Source: BA4 sp044376575 (GTDB taxonomy: Bacteria; Bacteroidota; Bacteroidia; CAIKAF01). Taken from it: DNA of 64,000 nt. Of this stretch, positions 17,203-25,240 are shown in pieces (position 1 is the stretch's first letter; each line of letters starts with the position of its first letter). Made by a program: the position numbers and the translations under genes. The stretch covers positions 1 to 64,000 of the forward strand of contig JBILKR010000012.1 of NCBI GenBank assembly GCA_044376575.1. Direction: 5' to 3'. Below the pieces are notes generated by a model. That model saw nothing but the letters and a program-made list of their open reading frames with translations. It ran no database searches and had not been told where the DNA came from.

Positions 17203-18252
17203 TTAAAGAATCAGCATGGCATCTCCATATGATAAGAACCTATATTTTTCTTTAATGGCCTGTTTGTATGCTTCCTGTAACAAATCTAATCCCGCAAATG
17301 CTGAAACCATCATGAAAAGTGTTGATTCAGAACGGTGAAAATTTGTAATCAGACAATTAGCAACACTAAAATCATAGGGAGGGAAAATAAATTTATTCGT
17401 CCATCCATTGTATGCTTTTAAATGACCATCAGTTGAAACGGAGGTCTCGATAGCACGAAGCACTGATGTGTCAACTGCACAAACTTTTTTCTTTCCGTCT
17501 TTTGCCAAATTAACGATATCAACAGTATGCTGAGGAATAATTACTTCTTCAGAATCCATTTTATGCTTGGTCAGGTCTTCAACTTCTACAGGTCTGAATG
17601 CCCCCAAGCCAATATGAAGTGTTAAATCAGCAAAATTTACTCCTTTAATTTCTAATCTTTTCATGAGTTCTCTGCTGAAATGAAGCCCTCCTGTTGGAGC
17701 AGCAACGGCTCCTTCAACGGTAGCGTATATCGTCTGGTAACGATCACGATCTGCGGGAACAGCATCTCTTTTAATGTATTTGGGAAGTGGTGTATTGCCC
17801 AGTTCGTCAAGTAATTTTTTAAATTCTTCGTGTGATCCGTCAAATAAAAAACGAAGCGTTCTTCCACGTGAAGTTGTATTGTCAATCACTTCTGCAACGA
17901 GCATGTCGTTCTCTCCAAAATATAATTTATTTCCTATACGGATTTTTCTGGCAGGATCAACTAAAACATCCCAGAGCTTGCTTTCATGATCTAACTCACG
18001 CAACAGGAATACTTCAATTTTAGCTCCGGTTTTTTCTTTGTTGCCATATAAACGAGCAGGAAAAACCTTTGTATTGTTGATGATCATCACATCTCCTTCA
18101 TCAAAATACTTGATTAGGTCTTTAAATTTTTTGTGCTCAATTTTTCCTGTTTTACGGTGAACAACCATCAGGCGCGCATCATCTCTGTTGGCAGCGGGTT
18201 GTTGTGCAATTAATTCGGCGGGTTCTTTGTAACGAAAACTTGATAATTTCAT
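17203..18252 (-). CDS. queA: S-adenosylmethionine:tRNA ribosyltransferase-isomerase
   Basis: 349 residues, usual length. It transfers and isomerises the ribosyl part of S-adenosylmethionine onto preQ1 at the wobble position of certain tRNAs, making epoxyqueuosine. Characteristic segments: LSSFRYKEPAELIAQ-like start, DARLMVVHRK, MIINNTKVFPARLYG, the TPLPKYIKR block with AVAAPTGGLHFS, LHIGLGAFRPVEVEDL and TNFHRSESTLFMMVSAF near the C-terminus. It follows truB on the same strand (90-bp gap) in the common Bacteroidota order DUF3098-uppP-truB-queA. A -7 promoter element in that gap may give queA its own transcript. Confidence 0.96.
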   Translation of the reverse strand: MKLSSFRYKEPAELIAQQPAANRDDARLMVVHRKTGKIEHKKFKDLIKYFDEGDVMIINNTKVFPARLYGNKEKTGAKIEVFLLRELDHESKLWDVLVDPARKIRIGNKLYFGENDMLVAEVIDNTTSRGRTLRFLFDGSHEEFKKLLDELGNTPLPKYIKRDAVPADRDRYQTIYATVEGAVAAPTGGLHFSRELMKRLEIKGVNFADLTLHIGLGAFRPVEVEDLTKHKMDSEEVIIPQHTVDIVNLAKDGKKKVCAVDTSVLRAIETSVSTDGHLKAYNGWTNKFIFPPYDFSVANCLITNFHRSESTLFMMVSAFAGLDLLQEAYKQAIKEKYRFLSYGDAMLIL

Positions 18253-18281
18253 AACCTTACGGGGTTTATTTGTTAGGGTGG

Positions 18282-18289
18282 CAAAAATA
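18282..18289 (-). promoter_or_regulatory. Candidate -7 element for queA
   Basis: On the minus strand this reads TATTTTTG (TAnnTTTG consensus), 29 bp before the queA start codon. The nearest upstream TTTG leaves only a 14-nt spacer, so the -33 part is poor. Confidence 0.45.
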
Positions 18290-18342
18290 ATGGATAATGC
18301 TTACAAATTCCATATTTCTGCGGATTTTTTTTGGTAATTTTT

Positions 18343-19026
18343 TTAAAGCGATAATATACTTTGGAATTTCTCTATACTGAATGCGTCGTCCAGCTTGTAT
18401 TCTCCAATACCTGTTCGTGTAAGTTTAGTTAAGTGGGCTCCGCTGTTTAATGCTTTTCCTAAATCATGCGCAATTGATCGGATATATGTTCCCTTGCTGC
18501 ATTCAATTTGAAATGTAATTTGATTGTCTTCTATCAGCCGGGCTTCAAATGAATAAATGGATATGCTGTTTGGCTTCATTTCTACATCAAGCCCTTTACG
18601 GGCAAATTCATAAGCCCTTTTTCCATCAATCATTTTTGCTGAAAAAATGGGTGGTAATTGCATTTGTTCTCCAATAAACTGCTTTACAGTCTTCAGTATC
18701 AAATCTTCATTGATGTGTTCAACAGAAAAAGTCTGGTTGATGTCTGTTTCGAGATCATAAGAAGGTGTTGTTGAGCCTAACTGAATGATTCCGGTATAGG
18801 TTTTTGACGCCCCCTGAATGGACTCAATTTGTTTAGTGGATTTACCTGTACATAGTATCAATAGTCCGGTAGCATAGGGATCAAGGGTTCCTGCATGTCC
18901 AACTTTTGTTTCTTTACCTACACGCTTCTTAATCATATACCTGATTTTCTTAACCACATCAAATGAACTCCAGTCGAAGGGTTTATCAAAAAGCAGCGTT
19001 TCTCCTTTTTCAAAATCAAACATCAT
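18343..19026 (-). CDS. truB: tRNA pseudouridine-55 synthase
   Basis: 227 residues. It converts U55 of the tRNA T-loop to pseudouridine. The catalytic Asp lies in GHAGTLDPYATGLLI; KPFDWSSFDVV is the usual N-terminal motif. LPPIFSAKMIDGKRAYEFAR and the CSKGTYIRSIAHDLG motif are also typical. Bacteroidota TruB lacks the C-terminal PUA domain of the E. coli enzyme, which explains the shorter length. The start codon overlaps the uppP stop by 4 bp (ATGA), suggesting translational coupling. A second ATG one codon later could also be used. Confidence 0.96.
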   Translation of the reverse strand: MMFDFEKGETLLFDKPFDWSSFDVVKKIRYMIKKRVGKETKVGHAGTLDPYATGLLILCTGKSTKQIESIQGASKTYTGIIQLGSTTPSYDLETDINQTFSVEHINEDLILKTVKQFIGEQMQLPPIFSAKMIDGKRAYEFARKGLDVEMKPNSISIYSFEARLIEDNQITFQIECSKGTYIRSIAHDLGKALNSGAHLTKLTRTGIGEYKLDDAFSIEKFQSILSL

Positions 19027-19811
19027 ACAAAAAGCTGAACTGATCCAAAATAATAAAGCAGGAGAATAATTATACCAACAATGATCCGATAAATACCAAA
19101 AATTCTAAATCCATATTTGGTCAGGTAATGTATAAAAGTTTTAATAGCAAGCATCGCTAAAGCAAAGGCCACAATGTTTCCGATTAAAAATACAGGGATA
19201 TCAACCGTTTTAAATCCTATGTCTTGATGGTATTGCAGTGCTTTATATAATGTTGCGGCCAGCATCGTTGGGATGGCCAAAAGAAAAGAAAATTCTGCTG
19301 CTGATTTTCTGCTTAGTCCTTGCATGAGTCCACCGATAATGGTTGCGGCAGATCTGGAAACACCTGGAATCATTGCCAACGATTGAAATAATCCGATAAT
19401 CACCGACTTCTTATAATCAATTTTATTTGTTGATTTTTCATTGTCTGAAAACCATTTGTCAACAAACAGCAGAATGATTCCTCCTGCTAAAAGAGATATA
19501 CCAACAGTTACAACGCTTTCAAGTAGCTGATCTATATAATCATTTAGTAAAAATCCTAAAACACCTGCGGGAATAAAACCTATGGCAAGTTTTAAATATA
19601 TATCTACCGATTGCAACAATCTTTTATAATATAAAACAACAACAGATAGAATAGCACCAAATTGAATTGCGATAGTATAAAATTTTACAAAATCATCGTC
19701 AGCGATACCCATCAATGAATTTGCAATAATCATGTGTCCTGTAGAAGAAACGGGAAGAAATTCTGTTATCCCTTCAATGATTGCCAGTATAATGGCCTCA
19801 AATAAATTCAC
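19023..19811 (-). CDS. uppP: Undecaprenyl-diphosphatase
   Basis: 262 residues, about eight membrane helices. It removes one phosphate from undecaprenyl diphosphate so the lipid carrier can be reused for peptidoglycan and other wall polymers; members confer bacitracin resistance (BacA). Active-site segments: EGITEFLPVSSTGHM at the N-terminus with the conserved Glu and Ser-Ser-Thr-Gly-His, and PGVSRSAATI in the middle. It is the second gene of the minus-strand block, 12 bp after the DUF3098 gene, overlapping truB by 4 bp. Confidence 0.96.
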   Translation of the reverse strand: MNLFEAIILAIIEGITEFLPVSSTGHMIIANSLMGIADDDFVKFYTIAIQFGAILSVVVLYYKRLLQSVDIYLKLAIGFIPAGVLGFLLNDYIDQLLESVVTVGISLLAGGIILLFVDKWFSDNEKSTNKIDYKKSVIIGLFQSLAMIPGVSRSAATIIGGLMQGLSRKSAAEFSFLLAIPTMLAATLYKALQYHQDIGFKTVDIPVFLIGNIVAFALAMLAIKTFIHYLTKYGFRIFGIYRIIVGIIILLLYYFGSVQLFV

Positions 19812-19823
19812 AAAAAGAAAAAA

Positions 19824-20123
19824 TTAATTCCTGAAACGTTTCATGATGGCAAATGTATTGATGGCGAACCCAATCAATACGATAATCGGTGCAACAGTAA
19901 TTCGCTGTGTGCTGAAAATTTCAGGATTAAAAACATTGGGATCATTTGAACCTCCACCTTGCATAAGTGAAAAGCCTCCGACAATAAAAGCAATACCAAT
20001 ACCCAGGATAATCGCATTTTTCTTACCCAAAGCAAATGCACCCATGTTTATTTCTTTGGTCGCAGAAGCAGACATACTTCTCTCTTTTGAAGCTGTATAA
20101 TTTTTACTATTTCCTTTAGCCAT
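19824..20123 (-). CDS. DUF3098 membrane protein
   Basis: 99 residues from ATG 20123. An in-frame TTG at 20144 is the 3' end of a promoter element and not a likely start. Two membrane helices: residues about 36-55 (AIILGIGIAFIVGGFSLM) and 76-95. Between them lie the family signatures MQGGGSNDPNVFNPEIFS and the QRITVAPIIVLIGF segment. DUF3098 proteins are found only in Bacteroidota, usually between ftsX and uppP. ftsX is absent here, as the gene upstream is the divergent aspS. Function unknown; position suggests a link to envelope growth. First gene of its operon. Confidence 0.85.
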   Translation of the reverse strand: MAKGNSKNYTASKERSMSASATKEINMGAFALGKKNAIILGIGIAFIVGGFSLMQGGGSNDPNVFNPEIFSTQRITVAPIIVLIGFAINTFAIMKRFRN

Positions 20124-20141
20124 ATAAAATCTTCTTATCCC

Positions 20142-20149
20142 CAAAGGTA
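20142..20149 (-). promoter_or_regulatory. -7 promoter element for DUF3098-uppP-truB
   Basis: Minus-strand TACCTTTG, 18 bp before the ATG at 20123. The TTG at its 3' end is in frame with the gene and mimics a start codon. Confidence 0.6.
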
Positions 20150-20233
20150 TAAAAATCTCTATTCTAAATATGGTGATTCATTGTTTTGTTTGGGTTACAT
20201 TTTTTATGATTAATCAAAAGTCAGCCTGTTTGT

Positions 20234-20241
20234 TATCTTTG
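20234..20241 (+). promoter_or_regulatory. -7 promoter element for aspS
   Basis: TATCTTTG (TAnnTTTG consensus) 18 bp before the aspS ATG, giving a short leader of about 10 nt. No clear -33 TTG at the right distance. Confidence 0.6.
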
Positions 20242-20259
20242 CAATACTAAAATTATACT

Positions 20260-22005
20260 ATGTACAGGACACATACCTGCGGCGAATTAAGAATGTCACA
20301 TGTTGGTGAAACGGTTACCCTTGCCGGATGGGTGCAGAGAAGTCGTGATCTGGGAGGAATGACATTTGTGGATATTAGAGATCGATATGGAATTACCCAG
20401 CTCACATTTAATATGTCTGTTGATGACGTCTTGTGTGAGAAAGCCAGAACATTGGGACGCGAATTTGTTATACAGATAAATGGAAAAGTAGTTGAAAGAA
20501 GTAATAAGAATCATCAGATAGATACAGGCGAAATTGAAGTGATGGTTACTTCGCTTAGTATTCTCAACGCATCGCTAACACCTCCTTTTACGATAGAAGA
20601 ACAGACAGATGGAGGTGATGAACTAAGAATGAAATACAGGTACCTTGATTTAAGAAGACCAACGCTTAAAAATAATTTATTGCTTCGCCATCAAGTGGCA
20701 CTGCAAACCAGAAATTATCTTTCAAATCAAGGATTTATTGAAGTTGAAACGCCATTCTTAATCAAGTCAACACCTGAAGGTGCACGAGATTTTGTAGTGC
20801 CCAGCAGGATGCATCCGGGAGAGTTTTATGCATTGCCACAATCTCCTCAGACTTTCAAACAATTGCTGATGGTAAGTGGATATGATCGATATTTTCAGAT
20901 TGTAAGATGTTTTAGGGATGAAGACCTGCGTGCAGATCGCCAACCAGAATTTACCCAAATAGATTGTGAGATGGCCTTTGTGGAGAGGGAAGATATACTT
21001 TCCACTTTTGAAGGCTTGACAAAGCATTTGTTTAAATCAATAAAAAATATTGATTTAGGAGAAATACCAAGAATGACTTATGACGATGCCATGAAATATT
21101 ATGGTTGCGATAAACCGGATATTAGGTTTGAAATGAAATTTGTAGAGCTCTCAGAAATCGCAAAAGGTAAAGGGTTCCCGGTGTTTGATAGTGCTGAAAT
21201 TGTGGTTGGTATTTGTGCAAAAGGAGCGGCGGGTTACACCAGAAAACAACTTGATGAATTAACTGAATTTGTAAAGAAACCGCAAATTGGAGCAAAGGGA
21301 TTGGTATATGCTCGATATAACACAGATGGAACCATCAAGTCATCTGTAGATAAATTTTATAGCGAAGAACATTTAAAAGATTGGGCTCATCATTTTAATG
21401 CAGAGCCTGGCGACTTGATGCTGATTCTTGCAGGTGAAAAAGAAAAAACAAGAAAGCAACTGAATGAATTACGATTGGAAATAGGTAATCAACTGGGATT
21501 AAGAAATAATGATGATTATAAATTGTTATGGGTGCTCGATTTCCCGATGTTTGAATTCAATGAGGAAGATGGTCGGTTTTACGCGATGCACCATCCGTTT
21601 ACATCTCCCAAAAAGGAAGATATTCATCAAATGGAGAAGGACCTTGGCGCTGTGAAAGCCAATGCGTATGATTTGGTATTGAACGGAACAGAAATCGCAG
21701 GAGGATCGATTAGAATTCATGACAAGCAGTTACAGGCCAACGTGTTTGAAGTACTTGGATTCAGCCGTGATGATGCAATGGAAAAGTTTGGATTTTTAAT
21801 GAATGCTTTTGAGTTTGGAGCACCTCCTCACGGTGGTATCGCTTTTGGATTCGATCGTTTATGTGCTCTTATGGGCGGAAGCGAGTCAATCAGAGATTTT
21901 ATTGCTTTCCCGAAAAATAATGCCGGTAAGGATATGATGATTGATAGTCCATCGCCGGTTGATCAGACGCAGTTAAAAGAATTACATATTCAGATAAAAA
22001 ATTAA
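20260..22005 (+). CDS. aspS: Aspartyl-tRNA synthetase
   Basis: 581 residues, the bacterial-type class IIb enzyme. Domain order: N-terminal OB-fold anticodon-binding domain (1-110, starting YRTHTCGELR), the class II catalytic core, the bacterial GAD insertion (about 290-405), and the end of the core. Motif 2 is FRDEDLRADRQPEFTQID; motif 3 is GGIAFGFDRLCALMGG. It charges tRNA(Asp). Because gatC is nearby, some indirect amidation of mischarged tRNAs exists in this organism, but whether this AspRS also charges tRNA(Asn) cannot be told from the sequence alone. Followed 16 bp later by plsC, so probably co-transcribed. Confidence 0.97.
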   Translation: MYRTHTCGELRMSHVGETVTLAGWVQRSRDLGGMTFVDIRDRYGITQLTFNMSVDDVLCEKARTLGREFVIQINGKVVERSNKNHQIDTGEIEVMVTSLSILNASLTPPFTIEEQTDGGDELRMKYRYLDLRRPTLKNNLLLRHQVALQTRNYLSNQGFIEVETPFLIKSTPEGARDFVVPSRMHPGEFYALPQSPQTFKQLLMVSGYDRYFQIVRCFRDEDLRADRQPEFTQIDCEMAFVEREDILSTFEGLTKHLFKSIKNIDLGEIPRMTYDDAMKYYGCDKPDIRFEMKFVELSEIAKGKGFPVFDSAEIVVGICAKGAAGYTRKQLDELTEFVKKPQIGAKGLVYARYNTDGTIKSSVDKFYSEEHLKDWAHHFNAEPGDLMLILAGEKEKTRKQLNELRLEIGNQLGLRNNDDYKLLWVLDFPMFEFNEEDGRFYAMHHPFTSPKKEDIHQMEKDLGAVKANAYDLVLNGTEIAGGSIRIHDKQLQANVFEVLGFSRDDAMEKFGFLMNAFEFGAPPHGGIAFGFDRLCALMGGSESIRDFIAFPKNNAGKDMMIDSPSPVDQTQLKELHIQIKN

Positions 22006-22021
22006 GTGTATTTATTACACT

Positions 22022-22789
22022 ATGACAAAATTCAAAAACATATTAACGGTAGTTTGGGAATGGTTGTTTGTATTGAATTTTGCTGTAATGCAAATAATAC
22101 TTTATTATCCGCTTAAATTTTTATTTGCAAAAGAGTCTCGTTGGTCTGCTTCAATGAAATTGCAACGATTCTGGGCAGGATGGCTTCGCGTAACAATGGG
22201 TGTTCAGACAATAATTGATTATGAGGTTCCACTTGAACCCGGCGCTGTATATATTTTTACCCCCAATCACACAAGTTTTTTAGATATTCTGGTAGCATAT
22301 AAATTTATACCAGGATATTTTCATTTTATGGCGAAATCAACTTTGGCAAAAGTTCCATTGTTTGGCATTATGTTTTCAAAAACGCATATCCCTTTTGAGC
22401 GTTCAAGCTCTTTGGAATCATCAAAAGCTTTTGATAAGGCATGTGCAGATATTCGTAAAGGATATTGTATTTTAGCATATCCTGAAGGCACGCAGAATTC
22501 AAGAAAAGGAACATTGTTGCCATTCAAATCCGGAGCATTTAAAATGAGCGTAAAAATGAATATTCCTGTTGTTCCGGTAACTTGTCTGAACAATCTTGAA
22601 GTATTGCCCCATCAGTCTGAGTTGTTCAAGCCTCGCAGCGGTGGACCGGGAAAAGTATATATTAAAGTGGGAAAGCCGATTTATCCTCAGGAGTGCGATC
22701 AAGATCATACAAAATTAAGTGGCAAAGTATCCGATATCATGTTGAATCATTTACATTCGTATTATGAAACTGACAAAAGAAACCGTTGA
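22022..22789 (+). CDS. 1-acyl-sn-glycerol-3-phosphate acyltransferase (PlsC-like)
   Basis: 255 residues. N-terminal membrane helix (about 10-30, VWEWLFVLNFAVMQIILYY) and the PlsC acyltransferase fold. The catalytic NHTSFLD (HxxxxD) is at about residue 82. A second motif containing FERSSS and the third YPEGTQNSRKG (acceptor-phosphate binding) follow, and then VPVVPVTCLNN. It transfers an acyl chain to lysophosphatidic acid to form phosphatidic acid at the inner membrane. Other acyltransferases of this fold exist, so the exact acceptor is inferred. The last 26 bp overlap the start of gatC in another frame, which suggests coupled expression in the aspS-plsC-gatC group. Confidence 0.88.
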   Translation: MTKFKNILTVVWEWLFVLNFAVMQIILYYPLKFLFAKESRWSASMKLQRFWAGWLRVTMGVQTIIDYEVPLEPGAVYIFTPNHTSFLDILVAYKFIPGYFHFMAKSTLAKVPLFGIMFSKTHIPFERSSSLESSKAFDKACADIRKGYCILAYPEGTQNSRKGTLLPFKSGAFKMSVKMNIPVVPVTCLNNLEVLPHQSELFKPRSGGPGKVYIKVGKPIYPQECDQDHTKLSGKVSDIMLNHLHSYYETDKRNR

Positions 22790-23054
22790 GCGTTTGGCTG
22801 AATTGTCAAAACTTGAATTTAATGATGTTGAAAAAACTGAACTGGTCAACGACCTGAATAGGATCATAGGTTTTATTGAAAAACTAAATGAGTTGGATAC
22901 TGATGGTGTTGAACCATTAATTTATATGAGTGAAGAGAAAAATGTCCTTCGCTCTGATGAGGTACAACAAGAAATTTCACATGAAGAAATATTACAGAAT
23001 GCACCCAAAAAAGATTCTGATTATTTCCGCGTTCCGAAGGTACTGGATCGCTAA
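22764..23054 (+). CDS. gatC: Asp/Glu-tRNA amidotransferase subunit C
   Basis: 96 residues, usual length. GatC is the small subunit of GatCAB, wrapping around GatA and GatB and stabilising the complex that amidates Glu-tRNA(Gln) and/or Asp-tRNA(Asn). Typical features are the N-terminal VERLAELSKLEF helix, the LNRIIGFIEKLNELDTDGVEP middle, and the C-terminal FRVPKVLDR that binds in the GatA groove. gatA and gatB are not here. The gene overlaps plsC by 26 bp. Its stop codon directly abuts the stop of the convergent engB with no intervening base. Confidence 0.95.
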   Translation: MKLTKETVERLAELSKLEFNDVEKTELVNDLNRIIGFIEKLNELDTDGVEPLIYMSEEKNVLRSDEVQQEISHEEILQNAPKKDSDYFRVPKVLDR

Positions 23055-23645
23055 TTATTTCAAATGTGTTTCTATGAGGTCCAGGATTTCTTCCCGTCCC
23101 TTTTTTTCTTCTGATGAACTGATAATCATATAGGGTAATTCATCCCATTCCTTTTTAAGCTCAAGTTTTATATTGCTAACATTAGTCATTAATTCGCGTT
23201 GTGAGATTTTATCTGCTTTAGTGAAAATAATGATGAATGGAATTTGATTTTCACCCATCCATGAAATCATCTCGTGATCGCTTTTTTGAAATGGAATACG
23301 ACTATCAATTAATATAAAAATACAAACAATATTTTCTCTTTGGGACACGTAATCTTTCATCATTTTATACCACTTCTCGCGATTTGTCCTGCTGCTTTTT
23401 GCATATCCATAACCTGGCAAATCGACAAGATACCAGTTGTTATTGATAAGAAAATGATTAATCAATTGTGTTTTGCCTGGAGTTGAAGATGTTTTAGCTA
23501 ACCCTTTCTTATTAACGAGCATATTAATCAGTGAAGATTTGCCAACGTTTGATCGACCAATAAATGCAAATTCAGGCAGAGTAGGTTCAGGGCATTTTTT
23601 ATAATCTGTAGCGCTACTGATAAAAGTGGCTTGTTTTACAATCAT
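23055..23645 (-). CDS. engB: Ribosome biogenesis GTP-binding protein EngB/YsxC/YihA
   Basis: 196 residues. Small TRAFAC GTPase needed for 50S subunit assembly. G1 P-loop GRSNVGKSSLINML, the switch region with TSSTPGKTQ (G2 Thr), G3 DLPGYGYAK, G4 FTKADK and G5 near the ISSSE motif are all intact. The N-terminus (ATFISSATDYKKCPEP) is family-typical. The start codon overlaps the stop of the upstream hydrolase (TGATG), so the two are probably translated together. It ends stop-to-stop with gatC. Confidence 0.96.
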   Translation of the reverse strand: MIVKQATFISSATDYKKCPEPTLPEFAFIGRSNVGKSSLINMLVNKKGLAKTSSTPGKTQLINHFLINNNWYLVDLPGYGYAKSSRTNREKWYKMMKDYVSQRENIVCIFILIDSRIPFQKSDHEMISWMGENQIPFIIIFTKADKISQRELMTNVSNIKLELKKEWDELPYMIISSSEEKKGREEILDLIETHLK

Positions 23646-24415
23646 CAGGAGGTAAGATTGATCTTTCTATTTAACCAGGAAGAAAGAATAGTGTTAAATT
23701 CAGCAGGCTTCTCCATCATTGGTGCATGACCACAATTTTCTATCCAGTGTAAATCTGAAATGGGAAGATTTTTATGGAATTCTTCAGCAACTTCTGGTGG
23801 AGTAATTTGATCATTCTTTCCCCATATAAGGCAAACAGGTACATGCATATTTGGTAAATCATTTGCCATGTTGTGACGAATTGCAGACTTTGCAAGAGAA
23901 AGACTCCTTATCGCTTTAGATTTATCATTCACTAAGTCGAATACCTCATCTACCAAAGCTTTTGTCGCCGTTTTGGGGTCATAAAAAGTATATTCAACTC
24001 TGTTTTTAATATATTCATAATCGTTTTTTCTGGGGTATGAACTGCCAAATGCATTTTCATACAGACCAGAACTGCCGGTAAGTATAAGTGAGTTTACCTT
24101 TTCAGGACGCATGGTTGTATATATTAATCCTACATGTCCACCAAGTGAATTTCCAAGCAGAATGACTTTATCAAACCCTTTAAAATCAATAAAACCCTCG
24201 ATATACTTTGCAAGATTTTTAACGTTTGTATTGATGATGGGCATTGTATAAACAGGCATAATAGGGATAACCACTTTATACGATGAGCTAAAGTGATCCA
24301 CCACATCTTTAAAATTGCTCAGAGCTCCGAAAAGCCCATGTAGCACAAGAATTACAGGGCCATTCCCTTCTTCCAGATATTCAAACTCCCCTTCTTTTTT
24401 TAACTCAACATTCAT
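23645..24415 (-). CDS. Alpha/beta-fold hydrolase
   Basis: 256 residues. Classic alpha/beta hydrolase: oxyanion region VILVLHGLFGALSNF, nucleophile Ser in LLGNSLGGHVGL, acidic residue in WGKNDQITPP and catalytic His in NCGHAPMMEKP. The cap domain is small. Such enzymes may act as esterases, lipases or C-C hydrolases; the substrate cannot be told. In Bacteroidota it often sits next to engB, as here, with overlapping stop and start. A good promoter lies just upstream, back to back with the mraZ promoter region. Confidence 0.85.
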   Translation of the reverse strand: MNVELKKEGEFEYLEEGNGPVILVLHGLFGALSNFKDVVDHFSSSYKVVIPIMPVYTMPIINTNVKNLAKYIEGFIDFKGFDKVILLGNSLGGHVGLIYTTMRPEKVNSLILTGSSGLYENAFGSSYPRKNDYEYIKNRVEYTFYDPKTATKALVDEVFDLVNDKSKAIRSLSLAKSAIRHNMANDLPNMHVPVCLIWGKNDQITPPEVAEEFHKNLPISDLHWIENCGHAPMMEKPAEFNTILSSWLNRKINLTS

Positions 24416-24438
24416 GCAATGAGCGTGATGATTTTAAT

Positions 24439-24467
24439 CAAATGTAAATAAAAAATTGAATACCAAA
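24439..24467 (-). promoter_or_regulatory. Promoter of the hydrolase-engB operon
   Basis: Minus strand: TTTG (24464-24467), a 17-nt spacer and TACATTTG (24439-24446), with a leader of about 17 nt before the ATG at 24415. Confidence 0.7.
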
Positions 24468-24691
24468 ATTCTTTATAAATCTCTGCCTTGCTGGATTTTT
24501 CTTTTTTTGACTAAAAGTAATAATGCTTTTAATAATACAATGTAAATAACAATAAATCAAATATATATAATTATGTTAATATATTCCATTAATCTAAAAG
24601 CGCTGTAAAACAAGGGATTTTAAGTATTAGATATGGCAAAAACCCTTTAAAATTAAAGAATATATATTGTTAATACGCTTAACTTATTAAC

Positions 24692-24730
24692 AAAGTGGTA
24701 GAAAGTGGTAAATAGTGTTTTAAAGTGGTA
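24692..24730 (+). promoter_or_regulatory. MraZ box array (operator of the dcw operon)
   Basis: Three identical AAAGTGGTA boxes lie at 24692-24700, 24702-24710 and 24722-24730. A degenerate fourth (ATAGTGTTT) sits at 24712-24720, in exact register. All four are spaced 10 bp apart, one helical turn. GTGGT/GTGGG-type direct repeats in front of mraZ are the known binding sites of the MraZ ring. The array ends 9 bp before the -7 element, so bound MraZ would cover the -33 region and block transcription. Confidence 0.85.
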
Positions 24731-24739
24731 AAAAAAAGC

Positions 24740-24747
24740 TATTTTTG
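24740..24747 (+). promoter_or_regulatory. -7 promoter element of the dcw operon
   Basis: TATTTTTG (TAnnTTTG consensus) 22 bp before the mraZ ATG. The -33 region is occupied by the MraZ boxes and has no good TTG, which is consistent with a regulated promoter. Confidence 0.7.
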
Positions 24748-24769
24748 ATTGAAATTTATTTAAAACCAC

Positions 24770-25240
24770 ATGGCTTCATTCATTGGAGAATATCAGGCGA
24801 AAGTTGATGCAAAGGGCAGGGCGATGTTTCCTGCGCCTTTCAGAAAGCAGCTTGGTGACGGCCCGGAAGAGTTTGTCATAAACCGTGGTTTTGAAAAATG
24901 TCTGGTAGTGTATCCTAAAAAAGAATGGGATGCAATCAGTAAAAAAATCAATTCGCTTAATCCGTTTAAAGCAGAGAACAGAAATTTTATCCGCTTATTC
25001 AATAACGGTGCAACGCTTGTTACTCTAGATGCCGCAGGAAGGTTGCTTTTACCTAAAGAGTTAATGAAGTATGCATCCATTGAATCTGAAATTTATTTCG
25101 CAGCAAATGGTAAAAAGATAGAGGTGTGGTCAAAAGAAGCATACGATCAGGTAATGTCTGCCGATGCTGAAAATTTTGCAGCACTTGCTGAAAAAGTGAT
25201 GGGCGAAATTAATCTCAATTTCGATTCGGCAGATGAATAG
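24770..25240 (+). CDS. mraZ: Transcriptional regulator MraZ
   Basis: 156 residues. Two tandem SpoVT/AbrB-like swapped-hairpin units, each with the DxxxR motif: DAKGRAMFPAPFR near residue 13 and DAAGRLLLPKELM near residue 88. MraZ forms ring-shaped oligomers that bind direct repeats in front of its own operon and usually repress it. The start fits the family (MASFIGEYQAKVDAKGR). First gene of the dcw operon, with its predicted binding sites 40 bp upstream, so autoregulation is likely. It overlaps rsmH by 8 bp. Confidence 0.96.
   Translation: MASFIGEYQAKVDAKGRAMFPAPFRKQLGDGPEEFVINRGFEKCLVVYPKKEWDAISKKINSLNPFKAENRNFIRLFNNGATLVTLDAAGRLLLPKELMKYASIESEIYFAANGKKIEVWSKEAYDQVMSADAENFAALAEKVMGEINLNFDSADE

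Larger units (their letters stand above)
24416..24769. other. Divergent regulatory region between the hydrolase gene and the dcw operon
   Basis: About 350 bp of very AT-rich DNA with no gene. It holds the minus-strand promoter of the hydrolase-engB pair near 24439-24467, the MraZ box array at 24692-24730, and the plus-strand dcw promoter at 24740-24747. The middle (about 24470-24690) shows only A/T tracts and no structure I can name. Confidence 0.75.

Noticed and set aside
20142..20144. TTG at 20144 (minus) as the start of the DUF3098 protein.
   Set aside because: It is the 3' end of the TACCTTTG promoter element; ATG 20123 fits better.
24470..24690. Possible replication-origin-like or other element in the AT-rich DNA before the MraZ boxes.
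   Set aside because: No DnaA-box cluster or other ordered repeat; AT-rich spacer is the simpler reading.
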